Virus record (IMG/VR): IMGVR_UViG_3300021170_000034
Location: 1-44,340 of that record
Direction: 5' to 3' (one strand)
DNA from: a virus
Length of the DNA: 44,340 nucleotides
The position numbers were made by a program, and so were the translations under genes. Below are positions 13,652 to 22,934 of the stretch, in pieces (positions within the stretch are counted from its first letter, which is position 1; each line of letters starts with the position of its first letter). The notes under the pieces were generated by a model. The model saw only the letters and a program-made list of their open reading frames with translations. It made no database searches and was not told the origin of the DNA.

Positions 13652-15268
13652 CTAAGCCATCCGCTCGCGCACTTCGACATACGAACACAGCGACCCGCCA
13701 AACTTCCGCGCCGCCGAAGTCCCGTTGAACGTCTTGGTCGTCGCCCCGGTCGTGCCGCCTGCATATATTTTCATGGTGGTGCTGCTCAACGTCGCGGCAA
13801 GAAGATTATGCCTGAGATAGGCCGGATACAAATTGATAGAGCTGGACGAGAGTTGCATCGTCGACGCCGAGAGCGCCGTGGCGTTGGAATCCTGGATCAG
13901 GAACATCGCAATATCGTCTGCGGTGCCGGATGCCGACCAAAACCCCATGGACTCGACTTCGAGAATATTAGCCGACGACGTCGGGGTGATGGCCTGCGAC
14001 ATATATTGGTCGCCGCCGCTCGTGGTCGGAACATTGTCATTGAAAGTGAAGGTGCTCGACCCCGTCGCCGCCGCCCCCGTCTCGTTCCTCGGATTTTGGA
14101 TCAAGTCCCCCGGCAGCGGCACCATGCCGGCCTGGAAGAGCTGCAGCCGCACCGGCGAGGCATTCCACGTCCCTGCGGTCGCGAGCGTCCCGCCGACCTC
14201 CCATGTCGCATAGCCGAGCGCCAGATACGGCTTGGAGGTTCGCGCCGTTGTCGAATAGGCGACGCCGGCCGAGGCCGCGCCCGCGACTGCCGAGGTCGAG
14301 ATGATGCCCCAGCCGCGCAGCGGGTAGACGTACATGCCCGACAGCAGCGCATTGATCACGAACAGCTCGACCGTGCCGGCATTGTCGAGCGCGCCGATCC
14401 AGATGCGCCCCGGCGTCGAATTGGAGAATCCCATCGCCTGCCCGGACGGGATCGTGACCGACAATGCCGCCGTGACGGCGCGGATCGTATAGTCGCCGGT
14501 GCCGACCGTGACATCGCGGAACAGGAAATACACCGGATCGGCTGCGGTCGGATCGGCGCCCGCGAGCGTCTTGATCGCGAAGGTCTCGGCGTTGCCGGTG
14601 TGGCTCTCGACGATCGTGCCGTTGATCATCACGGCGCCGAACGGGATTGCGTCGTTGGCGAGCTTGGGCAGCGTCACCGCGTTGGCGGCGATCTGTGCCG
14701 TATTGACCGAGCCGGCCGCAACCGTGACCGGATTGAGCAACTCCCAACGCGTGTTGGCGAGATTGTAGCGCAGGATGGTCTCGGCCAGATTGCCGGCGAT
14801 GTCGCCGGCGACGAGGGCCGTGCCGCCGAGCTTGGTGATCGTGTGCGCCGTCACGGTGCCCGAGTTCGGCGTGAACGTCGGCGTCGTCGTCGCGTTCGAC
14901 GCGCCCGCCCGCAAGCCGCACAGCTGCCCGTCGACCAGCACCGTGATCGCGGGCGTATAGCTCGCCGTGATGGCGTCCGCGGTGCCGCCCGCGACCGCCC
15001 AACTCACCACGCCATTGACGACCTGCCCGACCGATGCGTAGTCGCTCCTCGCCTGGCCGTCCTGCACACCGGTATGGCGAAAGCCGTTCATCGGCAGGTT
15101 GGCCGTGGCGCTCCCCTGCCCATCTCTTGTGAGGCAGTTGCCGAAGCCGTTCGCCGTGATATCGTTCGCGTCGGCGTCCATCCGGCTCGACGAAATATCG
15201 AGCCCGGCCGCCTTGTCGGCGACCCAGGAATAGAGCCGGTTGAAGACGCCGCCGCCTGACCAGGACAT
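13652..15268 (-). CDS. Tail fibre / receptor-binding type protein
   Basis: A 538-residue protein opening MSWSGGGVFNRLYSWVADKA, then RMDADANDITANGFGNCLTR, a beginning common to podovirus tail-fibre-type proteins that sit at the distal end of late operons. The rest is beta-rich with repeated small residues (GTADAITASYTPAI; NATTTPTFTPNSGTVTAHTI), typical of trimeric fibres. The C-terminus (AGGTTGATTKTFNGTSAARK) may be the tip domain. It is the last gene of the long late minus-strand region. A large opposite-strand open frame (13808-15259) is a GC-driven shadow. Confidence 0.7.
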   Translation of the reverse strand: MSWSGGGVFNRLYSWVADKAAGLDISSSRMDADANDITANGFGNCLTRDGQGSATANLPMNGFRHTGVQDGQARSDYASVGQVVNGVVSWAVAGGTADAITASYTPAITVLVDGQLCGLRAGASNATTTPTFTPNSGTVTAHTITKLGGTALVAGDIAGNLAETILRYNLANTRWELLNPVTVAAGSVNTAQIAANAVTLPKLANDAIPFGAVMINGTIVESHTGNAETFAIKTLAGADPTAADPVYFLFRDVTVGTGDYTIRAVTAALSVTIPSGQAMGFSNSTPGRIWIGALDNAGTVELFVINALLSGMYVYPLRGWGIISTSAVAGAASAGVAYSTTARTSKPYLALGYATWEVGGTLATAGTWNASPVRLQLFQAGMVPLPGDLIQNPRNETGAAATGSSTFTFNDNVPTTSGGDQYMSQAITPTSSANILEVESMGFWSASGTADDIAMFLIQDSNATALSASTMQLSSSSINLYPAYLRHNLLAATLSSTTMKIYAGGTTGATTKTFNGTSAARKFGGSLCSYVEVRERMA

Positions 15269-15273
15269 TCGTG

Positions 15274-15564
15274 ATGACCCTGCCTATGATCCTGCCGCCG
15301 AAGAAATCCGAGTTGATCGTCATTGAGCGGCAATTGCCGACCGCGCCAAGATTACGGGCGGCCTCGCCGCCGCGCGTCGTGCGCAACGCCGGATTCGGGA
15401 TGCTGACCTGTCTCTATGTCTGGCTGATCAGCGATACGATCGCGACCAAGACCGACACGCCGCTTGCGATCTTCGCCTTCGCGGCATTGCTCGCGTGGGG
15501 CACTACTGCGCTTGGCCGGGCTGCGATCCGCTGCCTTGCCGCGACATTGCGCTATTGGCGATGA
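15274..15564 (+). CDS. Opposite-strand small two-span membrane protein
   Basis: A 96-residue plus-strand frame in the only sizeable minus-strand gap of the late region (15269-15502). It has a basic N-terminus and two hydrophobic spans (FGMLTCLYVWLISDTIA; PLAIFAFAALLAWGTTALG). The start may be the GTG at 15271 or the ATG at 15274, and AGGA precedes both. It begins five bases from the divergent tail-fibre start and its end overlaps the convergent upstream gene by 62 bases. The composition looks coded, but a lone plus-strand gene inside this operon is unusual. Confidence 0.5.
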   Translation: MTLPMILPPKKSELIVIERQLPTAPRLRAASPPRVVRNAGFGMLTCLYVWLISDTIATKTDTPLAIFAFAALLAWGTTALGRAAIRCLAATLRYWR

Positions 15565-17725
15565 GGCGGCCGAGGCTCGACATGGACGGTGTGAGGCCGG
15601 GCTGCCCGAGGCGGGCCGCGCGCGCGCCGTAGTTCGCCAAGAGCCGCACCAAATCCGGCACCTGATGCGCCGGCGTCGTCATCATCGAACCGATCGCGGC
15701 GCGGGTGTTCTCCATGCCCGTATTGCGCATGCCCTCCAGGGCGCCGGTGATCGCCTTGTGCGCATAGCCCATGATGTTGGCTTGTGGCGGCGCCGCGACG
15801 GATGGCGACTCGGTGTCCTTCTGCAACTGCTGGCGAACCGCCGTGCGCGAATTGCGCGCGATGTTGTTCGTCGTGTTCTGGAAATGCGTCTCGGCCGCGA
15901 TGCGGTTGTCGATCGCCTGCGCGGCATCATTGCCGAACATCGCCGCGATCTTCTCGCGGTTCTGATTTGTGTCGAGGATGCGGCGCGCCGCGGCGCCGTC
16001 GTTCCTCGCCGTGTCGATCACCCGGTCGATCTCGCGCCGCACGCCGGCGCGATACATCGTCTGCTCGGGCATCGAGAGGTTGTTGTAAACGTCGGTCATC
16101 TCCTCGGGCAGCAGCTTCGTGCCGAGCGCGCTGCGGCCGTTCTCCAGCGCCTCGAGAAGCTGCGGCTTCTGCGCCGCGACCTTGCGCGCCTGCGCGTAGG
16201 CGCCGCCGGTCTGTGCATCGAGATTGTCGCGCAAGGCGTTACGCGCATTGATGAGGCCGCCGAGATCGGCCTTGTCGGCGCTGTTGAGCTCCGACGTTCC
16301 GCCGCTTTTCATATAGGAGTTGATGCGGCGGTCCATATCCTTCTTGACGTAATCCCAGTAGCGCAGGCTCGTCTGCGCCGCTGGCGTCACGTCGTCGGCA
16401 ATGTGATAGCCCGGACCCTGCAGGATCGTGTTCGTCTGCGGCGGCGAGGTAAGTTTCTCGCCATACTGCTCGGCGAGCGTCGTCGCATTCTTCATCGCCG
16501 CAGCGACCGCCGGCCGGCTGGTGATGTCGCCCGGCACGTTGATGACCGGATGCGCGGCCATTAGATGATCATAGAGGGGCTTCGCATGCGCATCGACGAT
16601 GTTGCTCACCCGGTTGGTGAGGTCGACCACGTCGGGCGCCGCGCCCATGTGCGTGTCGAGCGTGTCCTTGATGCGCGCCGCCGTCGCATCCCCGAAATTC
16701 CCGGTGCGGCCCTCGACCGCGTTGAGCACGGTATTTTGTCCGGCGCCCGGCTGCGTCGCAATCGCTTCGGCGCGGCCCTGCAACTGCCGCCCGGCATCGA
16801 GCATCATGCCTTCCGGGCCGAGATCGGCCATGCGCGCCGCGGCCGATGCCGGCGTCACCGCATCGTTGCGCACGTCCTGCCCCACGCGCGCGACCGCACC
16901 GCGCGTCACCGGCGCACCGATGAGGTCGCCGATCTGCGCCGCCGTGCTGCCCTGCGCGCCCAAGGTTGCGGCCTTCGCGGCGCCCGCATGCGCCAATTGT
17001 GACACCTGCCCGGCGCCGAGCGCGCCCAGCATACGCGCCGGAGTTTCCAGCCATGTACCAGCGAACCGATCGCCGAGGAATTGCGAGCCGATGCCCGGCG
17101 CGACCGCACCCTTGAGCAGGTTCATCGCCATGCCCTCACCGCCCGTCAAGGCAAGCGGGGCGAAGCTCGTGATCGTCTTGGCGTAGCGGCCCACATCGGT
17201 CTTCGGCTCGTAATCCGGCACGCCCACCTTCGTTGCCACATCCGAGACCTTGTCGTAAGTCGGAAAGGGATTGACCGCGCGCCATGCGTCGAGGAACGAT
17301 GGATTTGCCGGAACTTGTGTGCGCAGATACGGCGGGACATTGTGTCGCATCGATTCCGGAATCTGCGCGGGTAGGGGAGCATCAACGGGCGCTTGCGGCG
17401 CGCCATGCGGCGAAAGCGTCGAGAGATGAGATTCCGGGGCCGCAAGATCAATGAGTTTCTGGATTCCTCTCCCCGCGAGATCGACGATATCGCCAGGCAT
17501 CGACGGAATCATAAGCCCGCCACTACGCAAGCCGGCCGCCGCCGACAATCCGACATCCGCCGCATCGCCATGCGGTGCAACCGGCGTCGCCGATGGCGTC
17601 GCCTCCCAATTTGCTTCCCACGGATTGATGACCGAAGCAGCACCAGCAGCAGCAGGCGCGCCAGGCGCCGCGCGCGAGGTCGCGGGCGCGCCCCAGTCGA
17701 GCTGCCAGGGTGGCTTGTCGGTCAT
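15503..17725 (-). CDS. Large virion protein, ejection/internal protein candidate
   Basis: A 740-residue protein, chosen from the ATG at 17725 that overlaps the upstream stop (ATGA). Residues 1-120 are A/P/G-rich and disordered. From about 200 on it is helical with small hydrophobic patches (MAMNLLKGAVAPGIGSQFLG), then long charged helices (LINARNALRDNLDAQTGGAY; YNNLSMPEQTMYRAGVRREI). Its size, alanine-rich helices and place between tail fibre and tail genes suit the DNA-ejection proteins of short-tailed phages. No sequence motif proves this. No lytic transglycosylase site was recognised. Confidence 0.65.
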   Translation of the reverse strand: MTDKPPWQLDWGAPATSRAAPGAPAAAGAASVINPWEANWEATPSATPVAPHGDAADVGLSAAAGLRSGGLMIPSMPGDIVDLAGRGIQKLIDLAAPESHLSTLSPHGAPQAPVDAPLPAQIPESMRHNVPPYLRTQVPANPSFLDAWRAVNPFPTYDKVSDVATKVGVPDYEPKTDVGRYAKTITSFAPLALTGGEGMAMNLLKGAVAPGIGSQFLGDRFAGTWLETPARMLGALGAGQVSQLAHAGAAKAATLGAQGSTAAQIGDLIGAPVTRGAVARVGQDVRNDAVTPASAAARMADLGPEGMMLDAGRQLQGRAEAIATQPGAGQNTVLNAVEGRTGNFGDATAARIKDTLDTHMGAAPDVVDLTNRVSNIVDAHAKPLYDHLMAAHPVINVPGDITSRPAVAAAMKNATTLAEQYGEKLTSPPQTNTILQGPGYHIADDVTPAAQTSLRYWDYVKKDMDRRINSYMKSGGTSELNSADKADLGGLINARNALRDNLDAQTGGAYAQARKVAAQKPQLLEALENGRSALGTKLLPEEMTDVYNNLSMPEQTMYRAGVRREIDRVIDTARNDGAAARRILDTNQNREKIAAMFGNDAAQAIDNRIAAETHFQNTTNNIARNSRTAVRQQLQKDTESPSVAAPPQANIMGYAHKAITGALEGMRNTGMENTRAAIGSMMTTPAHQVPDLVRLLANYGARAARLGQPGLTPSMSSLGRLIANSAMSRQGSGSQPGQAQ

Positions 17726-19269
17726 TGGCCGCCCTTGCCGCCCTGGTTGACCTGCTCCCACGATTTCGGATCGCGCGGATTTCCGCCCAGGAAGCGGTGA
17801 CCGCTGACGACGCTGCCGACCGCCGGCACCGGCGTGCCACCCGTGTTCGCCACGCCGGGCGCGCCTTGGCCGCTCGCACGCGCCGCCGCGATCTCATCGC
17901 GCATCAGCTTGCCGGTAAGCGGATTGGTCAGCCCATGTGCCTTGAAATAATCCGCCTCGACCTGCGGCCACTTGTCCCAATTGTGCTTGTCCATCGCGAG
18001 CCGCGACAGGTCGAGGTCCTGCTGCGATTGCTGGCGCAGCACATTGATCAGCGCGAAGGTGCCCTGCGGGCTCGTGACGAGGCCTGGATTGTTACGCATC
18101 CAGATATTGAACTCGCTTTGCGTCGGGCGGCCCGTCATCGCCTTGGCGGAGGCGGACGCGAGCTGTGCGTTCATCTTGGAAATGATCTCGGTCTCGGGCA
18201 GGCCCTTCTTGAGCCAATCGACGTTGATGCCCATGCCGGCGAGCGCTTCGCGGCCTTTGAGGATCGACTCGGCGAAGGGACCGGTAATCACGTTCGGTCC
18301 GCCGGTGCGCAACGCCGATTCCATCGTGTCAAGCGCATTGAGCTTGTCGTAAGTGGCCTTGCCGCCGCCAGTGATGCGCTCGCCGATGACCGTGCCGAGC
18401 GCCTTGTTGGCTTCGCCGTAAAGCTCCTGCTGCCCCTTCACGCTGCCTTCGAACTCCGGCGTCTTGACCGGCTCGCCGGTGACACCGGCGAAGCGCTGCG
18501 CAAAATTGTCCGCACCGACGCCCGCGGCCGGCGCCTGACCCGGCACATGGATGCCCGCCGCCGGGCCGCCGACGACCTGCTCGTCCGGCGGACGTACTAC
18601 GCCCTGCGGGCCGCCCGGCTGGATCGCGGCGCGCGTCGCCGCGGTCGCCGGAATCCGCACCGGCCCGTTCGGCCCCTGCACCACGACATCGCCGCCGCCC
18701 TCGTAGGGCGCTTGCACGGCTTTGGTCGCTCCGGCGCGCGCGATCAATGCCGGATTCTCGGCTGACGCAATCCCGCCCGCCCGCGCGATCAGCGCCGGAT
18801 TTTTCGCCGCCTCGGCCGCCGCGGCGGCGCCTCCGGTGTTCGCCGCCGCCGGCGCCGTGCCCGGGACCGGATAGCGCAATTCCTCGCCCGGCTTGACGCC
18901 CTTCGCCTCGCCGAGGAGCAGCAGCGCCTTGGGGTATTGTTGCAGCGCCACCATGCGCGCATACGGGTCAGGGCTCTTAAGCGCTCCTTGCAGCGGATGG
19001 TCCTGCGGCAGCGAGCGTGACGCCGCGTCCGCCGCATTGCCATAGATACCCTGGAGCTGCCCGGTCGCGTCGCTCATGATCTTGGCGCCCGCAAGCGCCT
19101 GCCCGAGACGGCCGAGCGCCTGCATCGGATAGGCCGGCGCAGTCGAGATGCCTTGCTGCGTCATCGCTTGGGCGAGCTGCAGATCGGGCGCGATCTGCGC
19201 CATGGCCGGGTCCATGGCGACACCGGCCGCGTTGCCGGACAAGAGCATGGTTGCGAGATCGGATGCCAT
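17722..19269 (-). CDS. Virion protein, ejection/internal protein candidate
   Basis: A 515-residue protein rich in Ala, Gly and Gln. The N-terminal 150 residues are helical with QALAGAKIMSDATGQLQGIY and YARMVALQQYPKALLLLGEA. A low-complexity proline/glycine linker (about 150-260) follows. The C-terminal half is amphipathic helical (QSEFNIWMRNNPGLVTSPQG). It is coupled to the next gene by ATGA and is probably one of a set of three or four co-assembled internal proteins. Function inferred from composition and position only. Confidence 0.6.
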   Translation of the reverse strand: MASDLATMLLSGNAAGVAMDPAMAQIAPDLQLAQAMTQQGISTAPAYPMQALGRLGQALAGAKIMSDATGQLQGIYGNAADAASRSLPQDHPLQGALKSPDPYARMVALQQYPKALLLLGEAKGVKPGEELRYPVPGTAPAAANTGGAAAAAEAAKNPALIARAGGIASAENPALIARAGATKAVQAPYEGGGDVVVQGPNGPVRIPATAATRAAIQPGGPQGVVRPPDEQVVGGPAAGIHVPGQAPAAGVGADNFAQRFAGVTGEPVKTPEFEGSVKGQQELYGEANKALGTVIGERITGGGKATYDKLNALDTMESALRTGGPNVITGPFAESILKGREALAGMGINVDWLKKGLPETEIISKMNAQLASASAKAMTGRPTQSEFNIWMRNNPGLVTSPQGTFALINVLRQQSQQDLDLSRLAMDKHNWDKWPQVEADYFKAHGLTNPLTGKLMRDEIAAARASGQGAPGVANTGGTPVPAVGSVVSGHRFLGGNPRDPKSWEQVNQGGKGGQ

Positions 19270-19272
19270 GGC

Positions 19273-19896
19273 TCAGGCCAACGCCAAGAGGGGAAGAAGA
19301 TCGGCGAGCGAGAATGCGCCTGCATCGGCCCCTGCCGCCGCGCCCGCGCTCGCCAGCGCGTCCGTTCCGGCACCAGCCCCAAGGCCTGCCGCCACACTGT
19401 CCGCACTACCAGCAAGCCCGCCTGCCCCGGCCAGCCCGAAATCGCCCGCGATGCTCGGCGCAGCGCTCGAGCCCATGAGGCTTGCCAGCGGCCCGGACAT
19501 GCTCGCATCGGCGCCCGCAAGCCCCGGCTGAGCCGCAAAGGCTCCGGGCGAGATGCCGAGCGACTGTCCGCCGGTGAGGATGCCGCCGGTATCGCCGCCG
19601 CCCGTCACCGCCGCCAATGGCGAGGCCGTCACCCCGCCCGGCGTCGCCGCCGCGGCCGGCGTGCCGCCGAACAGCTTGCTTGCGGCGGGGCGACCGAACG
19701 CAAGAACGCCGGCGCCGCCGAGCCCCGCAAGGCCACCCCAAAACGCGTTCTGCTTGGCGATCTGCGCTTGATAGTTTTTCTCGGCCACATCGCTCGCGAG
19801 CTGATATGCACCGACGACGTTCGTCGGATTGACCGACGACGGCACCGGATTGACCGAGCCCTGATAGGCGAGCGCCTGTACGAGCGGAGAGACCAT
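19273..19896 (-). CDS. Glycine/alanine-rich virion protein with a membrane-like segment
   Basis: A 207-residue protein starting MVSPLVQALAYQGSVNPV. After a helical N-terminus (SDVAEKNYQAQIAKQNAF) there is a hydrophobic Gly/Ala stretch (WGGLAGLGGAGVLAFG) that could span a membrane. A long A/G/S-rich tail ends in SLADLLPLLALA. Small internal virion proteins that form the ejection channel in podoviruses have similar helical, membrane-active character. The ATG at 19896 lies one base past the upstream stop. Confidence 0.6.
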   Translation of the reverse strand: MVSPLVQALAYQGSVNPVPSSVNPTNVVGAYQLASDVAEKNYQAQIAKQNAFWGGLAGLGGAGVLAFGRPAASKLFGGTPAAAATPGGVTASPLAAVTGGGDTGGILTGGQSLGISPGAFAAQPGLAGADASMSGPLASLMGSSAAPSIAGDFGLAGAGGLAGSADSVAAGLGAGAGTDALASAGAAAGADAGAFSLADLLPLLALA

Positions 19897-19897
19897 G

Positions 19898-20611
19898 TCA
19901 CGCACCCCCGCCGATGCCGGCGCCCGACGTGAGCGCGGCAAGAAGCATCATCGGATTGAGTTGCTGCTGCTGCTGCAGGTTGACGCCCTGCTGCTGGCCT
20001 TGCAGCGCGAGGCCGAAGTTCTGCCCGGCGATTTGTGAGCCCTGCCCGATCGCGTTGCCGCTCGCCGCCTGGTAGGCTTGCGTCTTGGAATTGTTGAAGT
20101 TCGTCATCGCGTTGTTATAGGCATCCGAGCCGACCGGGATGCCCTGGCGCGACAACTGATCGGTCAAGTCCTTCTGCTGCTGCGTCCACTGCGGATCAAG
20201 GAAACCTTTCTGCTCGCCATAGACCGCGTTGGCGACGGTCGGATCGAACGCCTGCGGCCCCGCGTTGGCGATCGTCGCATTGGCGCCGCCGTTGATGTTG
20301 AGCGGAGAAACCTGCGAGCCGCCCTGCTGGATCGACGGCAACACCTCGTTCGCAAGCGTCTGCTGGCCGCCGAGCAACTGGTTGCCCAGCGGGGAGAGCT
20401 GCGTATTCTCGGTATATTGCGGAACGAACTGCCCGCTCGTCGGATCGGTATAGCCGCCGGACTGGTTGAACGTGGTCGAGCCGCCCGGACCGGTGCGGTT
20501 GACGTTGTTCAATTCCGACTGCGCGACCGCGGTCCCGATATTGGTCCCGGTCTGTGCCTGGGCGACCTGCACCGGATTAGGGGCGGGAGGCGGCGTTGCG
20601 CCTTTCGACAT
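19898..20611 (-). CDS. Gln/Asn-rich virion protein
   Basis: A 237-residue protein from MSKGATPP (20611). The longer upstream frame overlaps the acetyltransferase and is not coded. The N-terminal third is disordered and P/T/G/Q-rich. The middle carries DPQWTQQQKDLTDQLSRQGI, and the C-terminal helix is strongly Gln-rich (GLALQGQQQGVNLQQQQQLN). Proteins with this pattern are common next to ejection proteins in short-tailed phages. Exact role unknown. Confidence 0.6.
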   Translation of the reverse strand: MSKGATPPPAPNPVQVAQAQTGTNIGTAVAQSELNNVNRTGPGGSTTFNQSGGYTDPTSGQFVPQYTENTQLSPLGNQLLGGQQTLANEVLPSIQQGGSQVSPLNINGGANATIANAGPQAFDPTVANAVYGEQKGFLDPQWTQQQKDLTDQLSRQGIPVGSDAYNNAMTNFNNSKTQAYQAASGNAIGQGSQIAGQNFGLALQGQQQGVNLQQQQQLNPMMLLAALTSGAGIGGGA

Positions 20612-21044
20612 GTGGTGCTTCCTCTGCAAGCCAGCGGGCCGCGTCGCGCGCGAAGAGCCCGTAGGAGACGGCGTCCCCGGTCGGCAAAGCCTCCGGGTGA
20701 TAGCCTTCTTGCTTGAATCCGAGGCGGCAGAGGAAGGCCCTCGCGGGCTGGTTCGTGGCCCCGGTAACGGCGGTGATGCGTTTGCACCGCAACTGAACGA
20801 AGGGATAGCGCAACAACGGACCGATCGAGCGGCGGATTTCGCGGACGGCGCCGCGATCATGAGGCGCGCGATCGGTGACGAAGGTTACTTCGATATTGGG
20901 GTGACGGTATTGGTTGTAGACAGCCGCCGCGATGATGTCGTTTCCGTAAGAGACGCCGATTGCGACGCAGGGGCCGAAGTCGGCAATGCCGATGCGCTCG
21001 CCGGCCCAACGCGCGAGCGCGCGGTCATGGCCGAAGATGAGCAT
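20577..21044 (-). CDS. GNAT-family acetyltransferase-like protein
   Basis: A 155-residue protein that fits the GNAT fold: beta strands FGPCVAIGVSYGNDIIAAAV and IEVTFVTD, then RGAVREIRRSIGPLLRYPFV and the C-terminal motif VTGATNQPARAFLCRLGFKQ with EGYH, matching GNAT motif B (xxNxxAxxLYxxxGF). The classical Q/RxxGxG/A acetyl-CoA loop is weak (DRAPHDRGAVRE). Similar GNAT proteins are often coded beside the internal proteins of podoviruses, where the substrate is unknown. Its end overlaps the next gene by 35 bases. Confidence 0.75.
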   Translation of the reverse strand: MLIFGHDRALARWAGERIGIADFGPCVAIGVSYGNDIIAAAVYNQYRHPNIEVTFVTDRAPHDRGAVREIRRSIGPLLRYPFVQLRCKRITAVTGATNQPARAFLCRLGFKQEGYHPEALPTGDAVSYGLFARDAARWLAEEAPHVERRNAASRP

Positions 21045-21243
21045 TCGGATAGTGGGCGATATAGGTTCCAGTGTGCCACACTCTTCCGCCAGCTTTGATC
21101 GATGTACCTTTTCCGATCACGATCTGGCAGGTATCCGCACTCTTGAAGCGGTAGCCACGCGGCGTCATCGGGTGGAGATGCGCAATCGCATGCCCCAACG
21201 CGCGATAGTCGCGCTTCGGAATTATCTCGAAGGCCTCTTTCAC
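21025..21243 (-). CDS. Hypothetical small protein between tail and GNAT genes
   Basis: A 72-residue protein. I chose the GTG at 21243 because it overlaps the upstream stop (GTGA). It has an alpha/beta look (EAFEIIPKRDYRALGHAIAH; DTCQIVIGKGTSIKAGGRVW) and ends 20 bases inside the GNAT gene. Unknown function. Confidence 0.6.
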   Translation of the reverse strand: MKEAFEIIPKRDYRALGHAIAHLHPMTPRGYRFKSADTCQIVIGKGTSIKAGGRVWHTGTYIAHYPNAHLRP

Positions 21244-22784
21244 AGCGCCTGCCCCTCTTCGAACTTCAAGTCCGTCCGCATCCATAGCACTGGATTATTC
21301 GCCGCGACCTTGAGCCCGATGCCGATCGCGGTGCCCTGCCCGCCGGCGATGTGCCATTGCGTCGTCACGTTCGCTTCGCTCGACCAGGGCGAGGTATCCC
21401 ATGGGCTAATATCCCATGGCGAGCCGACCGCCGATATCACCAGCGCGTCGCTGATCGCGAGATCGCCGTAGTCGAAGCCGAGCGAGAACGTGATCCCCTG
21501 CGCGCCCATGGTCGAGATGACGGGCCGCGCCGCCGTTGCTCGCTTGCGCTGTGGGTCTTCGAACGTGTTCCACGCCTGCTGCGCGACCGCGTTGACCGGC
21601 CCGAGATTGTCGAGGTTGCCGGTGTCGGCCGCATAGACGATGCCGCCCGCAGCGCCGAAATAAAGCGCGTCCTTGTAGAGGCCCCAACAATACGCCGGCA
21701 TGTTGCGGAAGCGGCACCAAGGGTTGATCCCGTTGGGATCGACGACGCCGGTGTTGCACACGTGCTGATCGAACGAGCCATCCGGATTGGGCACGTTGAA
21801 GATCAGCCGCCGGCCGCGCGGATAGTACAGCGCCTGCCAGCCGAACGCGGATGAATTAGCCTTGACGGCCGCCTGCACCGCCGTTGAAACCTTCGAGCGC
21901 GGCGGCAACTGCCCGAGTTTCAAGGCGACGAGTTGCTGCTGTAGCGGCACATGATCGTCCGCCGTGGTCAGAAACGCTTCCGCGCCATAGTTGCACACCG
22001 CCCGCGCCGAGACCGGCGCACCGAGCCGGTAGCGGCCGATCTGCGTCCAGTTGTTCGCGTTCGACGGGTCATTGCCAAAGAACATGATCACGTCGCCCGA
22101 CGACATCATGAAGGCGATATAGTCCTGCACGCCGTTGCCGCCGTCGTGACTGAAAGTCGTCGCCGCGATCACGTTGCCGCCGCGCGGCGCGTAGGCCGAA
22201 AGATCATAGAACGACAGCGCGCCGGAGATCGAGTTGAGCGGTGCGAAGTAGAAACCGGTCGAGTTGTTCGCCCAGGCAAAGAGGCGCTGCTGGTACTGGC
22301 GCCAGCCGATCAACGTCGAGAGTGTGACGCCGGTGAACGCCGCATTGGCAAACGACGTGCCGTCGTAGACCTGGGCTGTATCGACGCCATTGGCGAAAAA
22401 CGTCCGCGACAGGAACGACTCGGTCTGCCATTGGTCGCTAGCGAATCCGGTCGCGAGCGCCGCGCCGGCCGCGCCGCCGGCCGAGATATCGTAGAAATTG
22501 CCCGATGCCGCCGCGATCAGCTTGCGCGTCGCGCTGGCGTTGAACTCGGCCAGCGTCTTGACCGGCGCCGAGCCGACGCCGGTTGCAAACGACGCAAACC
22601 CGTTGCGCACCACGCAGCCGCCCGCGTCGGGGTACCAGTTGTCGAGCGTCACCGCGTCGAGCGGGTCCATCGCATCAAGCGCGTCGCGCGTATTCCAACC
22701 CTTGACTGGCGAGGCGACCGATTGCGGCTGGACGACCGGCTGGCTTGCGAGCTGCAAGCGCTGATCGCGGGTTAGGAGTTTCAT
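21240..22784 (-). CDS. Tail/head-stabilisation structural protein
   Basis: A 514-residue protein from MKLLTRDQRL (22784), with GTTAGGAG as ribosome-binding site. The N-terminal segment SPVKGWNTRDALDAMDPLDA then VTLDNWYPDAGGCVVRNG is a hallmark I know from phage structural proteins just after the head-tail connector. The remainder is beta-rich with repeated motifs (FNASATRKLIAAASGNFYDI; YQQRLFAWANNSTGFYFAPL; GLYKDALYFGAAGGIVYAAD) consistent with a beta-propeller such as P22 gp10-type stabilisation proteins. The comparison with gp10 is inference from repeat pattern and position. Confidence 0.75.
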   Translation of the reverse strand: MKLLTRDQRLQLASQPVVQPQSVASPVKGWNTRDALDAMDPLDAVTLDNWYPDAGGCVVRNGFASFATGVGSAPVKTLAEFNASATRKLIAAASGNFYDISAGGAAGAALATGFASDQWQTESFLSRTFFANGVDTAQVYDGTSFANAAFTGVTLSTLIGWRQYQQRLFAWANNSTGFYFAPLNSISGALSFYDLSAYAPRGGNVIAATTFSHDGGNGVQDYIAFMMSSGDVIMFFGNDPSNANNWTQIGRYRLGAPVSARAVCNYGAEAFLTTADDHVPLQQQLVALKLGQLPPRSKVSTAVQAAVKANSSAFGWQALYYPRGRRLIFNVPNPDGSFDQHVCNTGVVDPNGINPWCRFRNMPAYCWGLYKDALYFGAAGGIVYAADTGNLDNLGPVNAVAQQAWNTFEDPQRKRATAARPVISTMGAQGITFSLGFDYGDLAISDALVISAVGSPWDISPWDTSPWSSEANVTTQWHIAGGQGTAIGIGLKVAANNPVLWMRTDLKFEEGQAL

Positions 22785-22921
22785 GCGCCGATAATCCAAC
22801 CGTCCGCGATTGCCGCGGCGAGGCCATAGCGAAACCATTCCCGTTCGATCGGATCGTCGAATTGTGCCGCCCAATGAGGCATCGCAAGAAGGCAATCGAC
22901 TATTGCAAAGGACACAAACAT
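22781..22921 (-). CDS. Hypothetical 46-residue protein
   Basis: A short frame, MFVSFAIVDCLLAMPHWAAQ onward, ending DGWIIGA. Its stop overlaps the ATG of the structural gene (ATGA), and it fills the gap after the connector gene exactly. It is aromatic and amphipathic. Confidence 0.5.
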   Translation of the reverse strand: MFVSFAIVDCLLAMPHWAAQFDDPIEREWFRYGLAAAIADGWIIGA

Positions 22922-22934
22922 TACAATCCCCCCG

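Noticed and set aside
13808-15259. 483-residue plus-strand open frame
   Set aside because: It is antisense to the tail-fibre gene, extremely Arg-rich and lacks a ribosome-binding site; typical GC-rich shadow.
14037-15386. 449-residue minus-strand frame overlapping the tail-fibre gene
   Set aside because: Arg/Gly/His-rich composition in an alternate frame of the fibre gene; no independent coding evidence.
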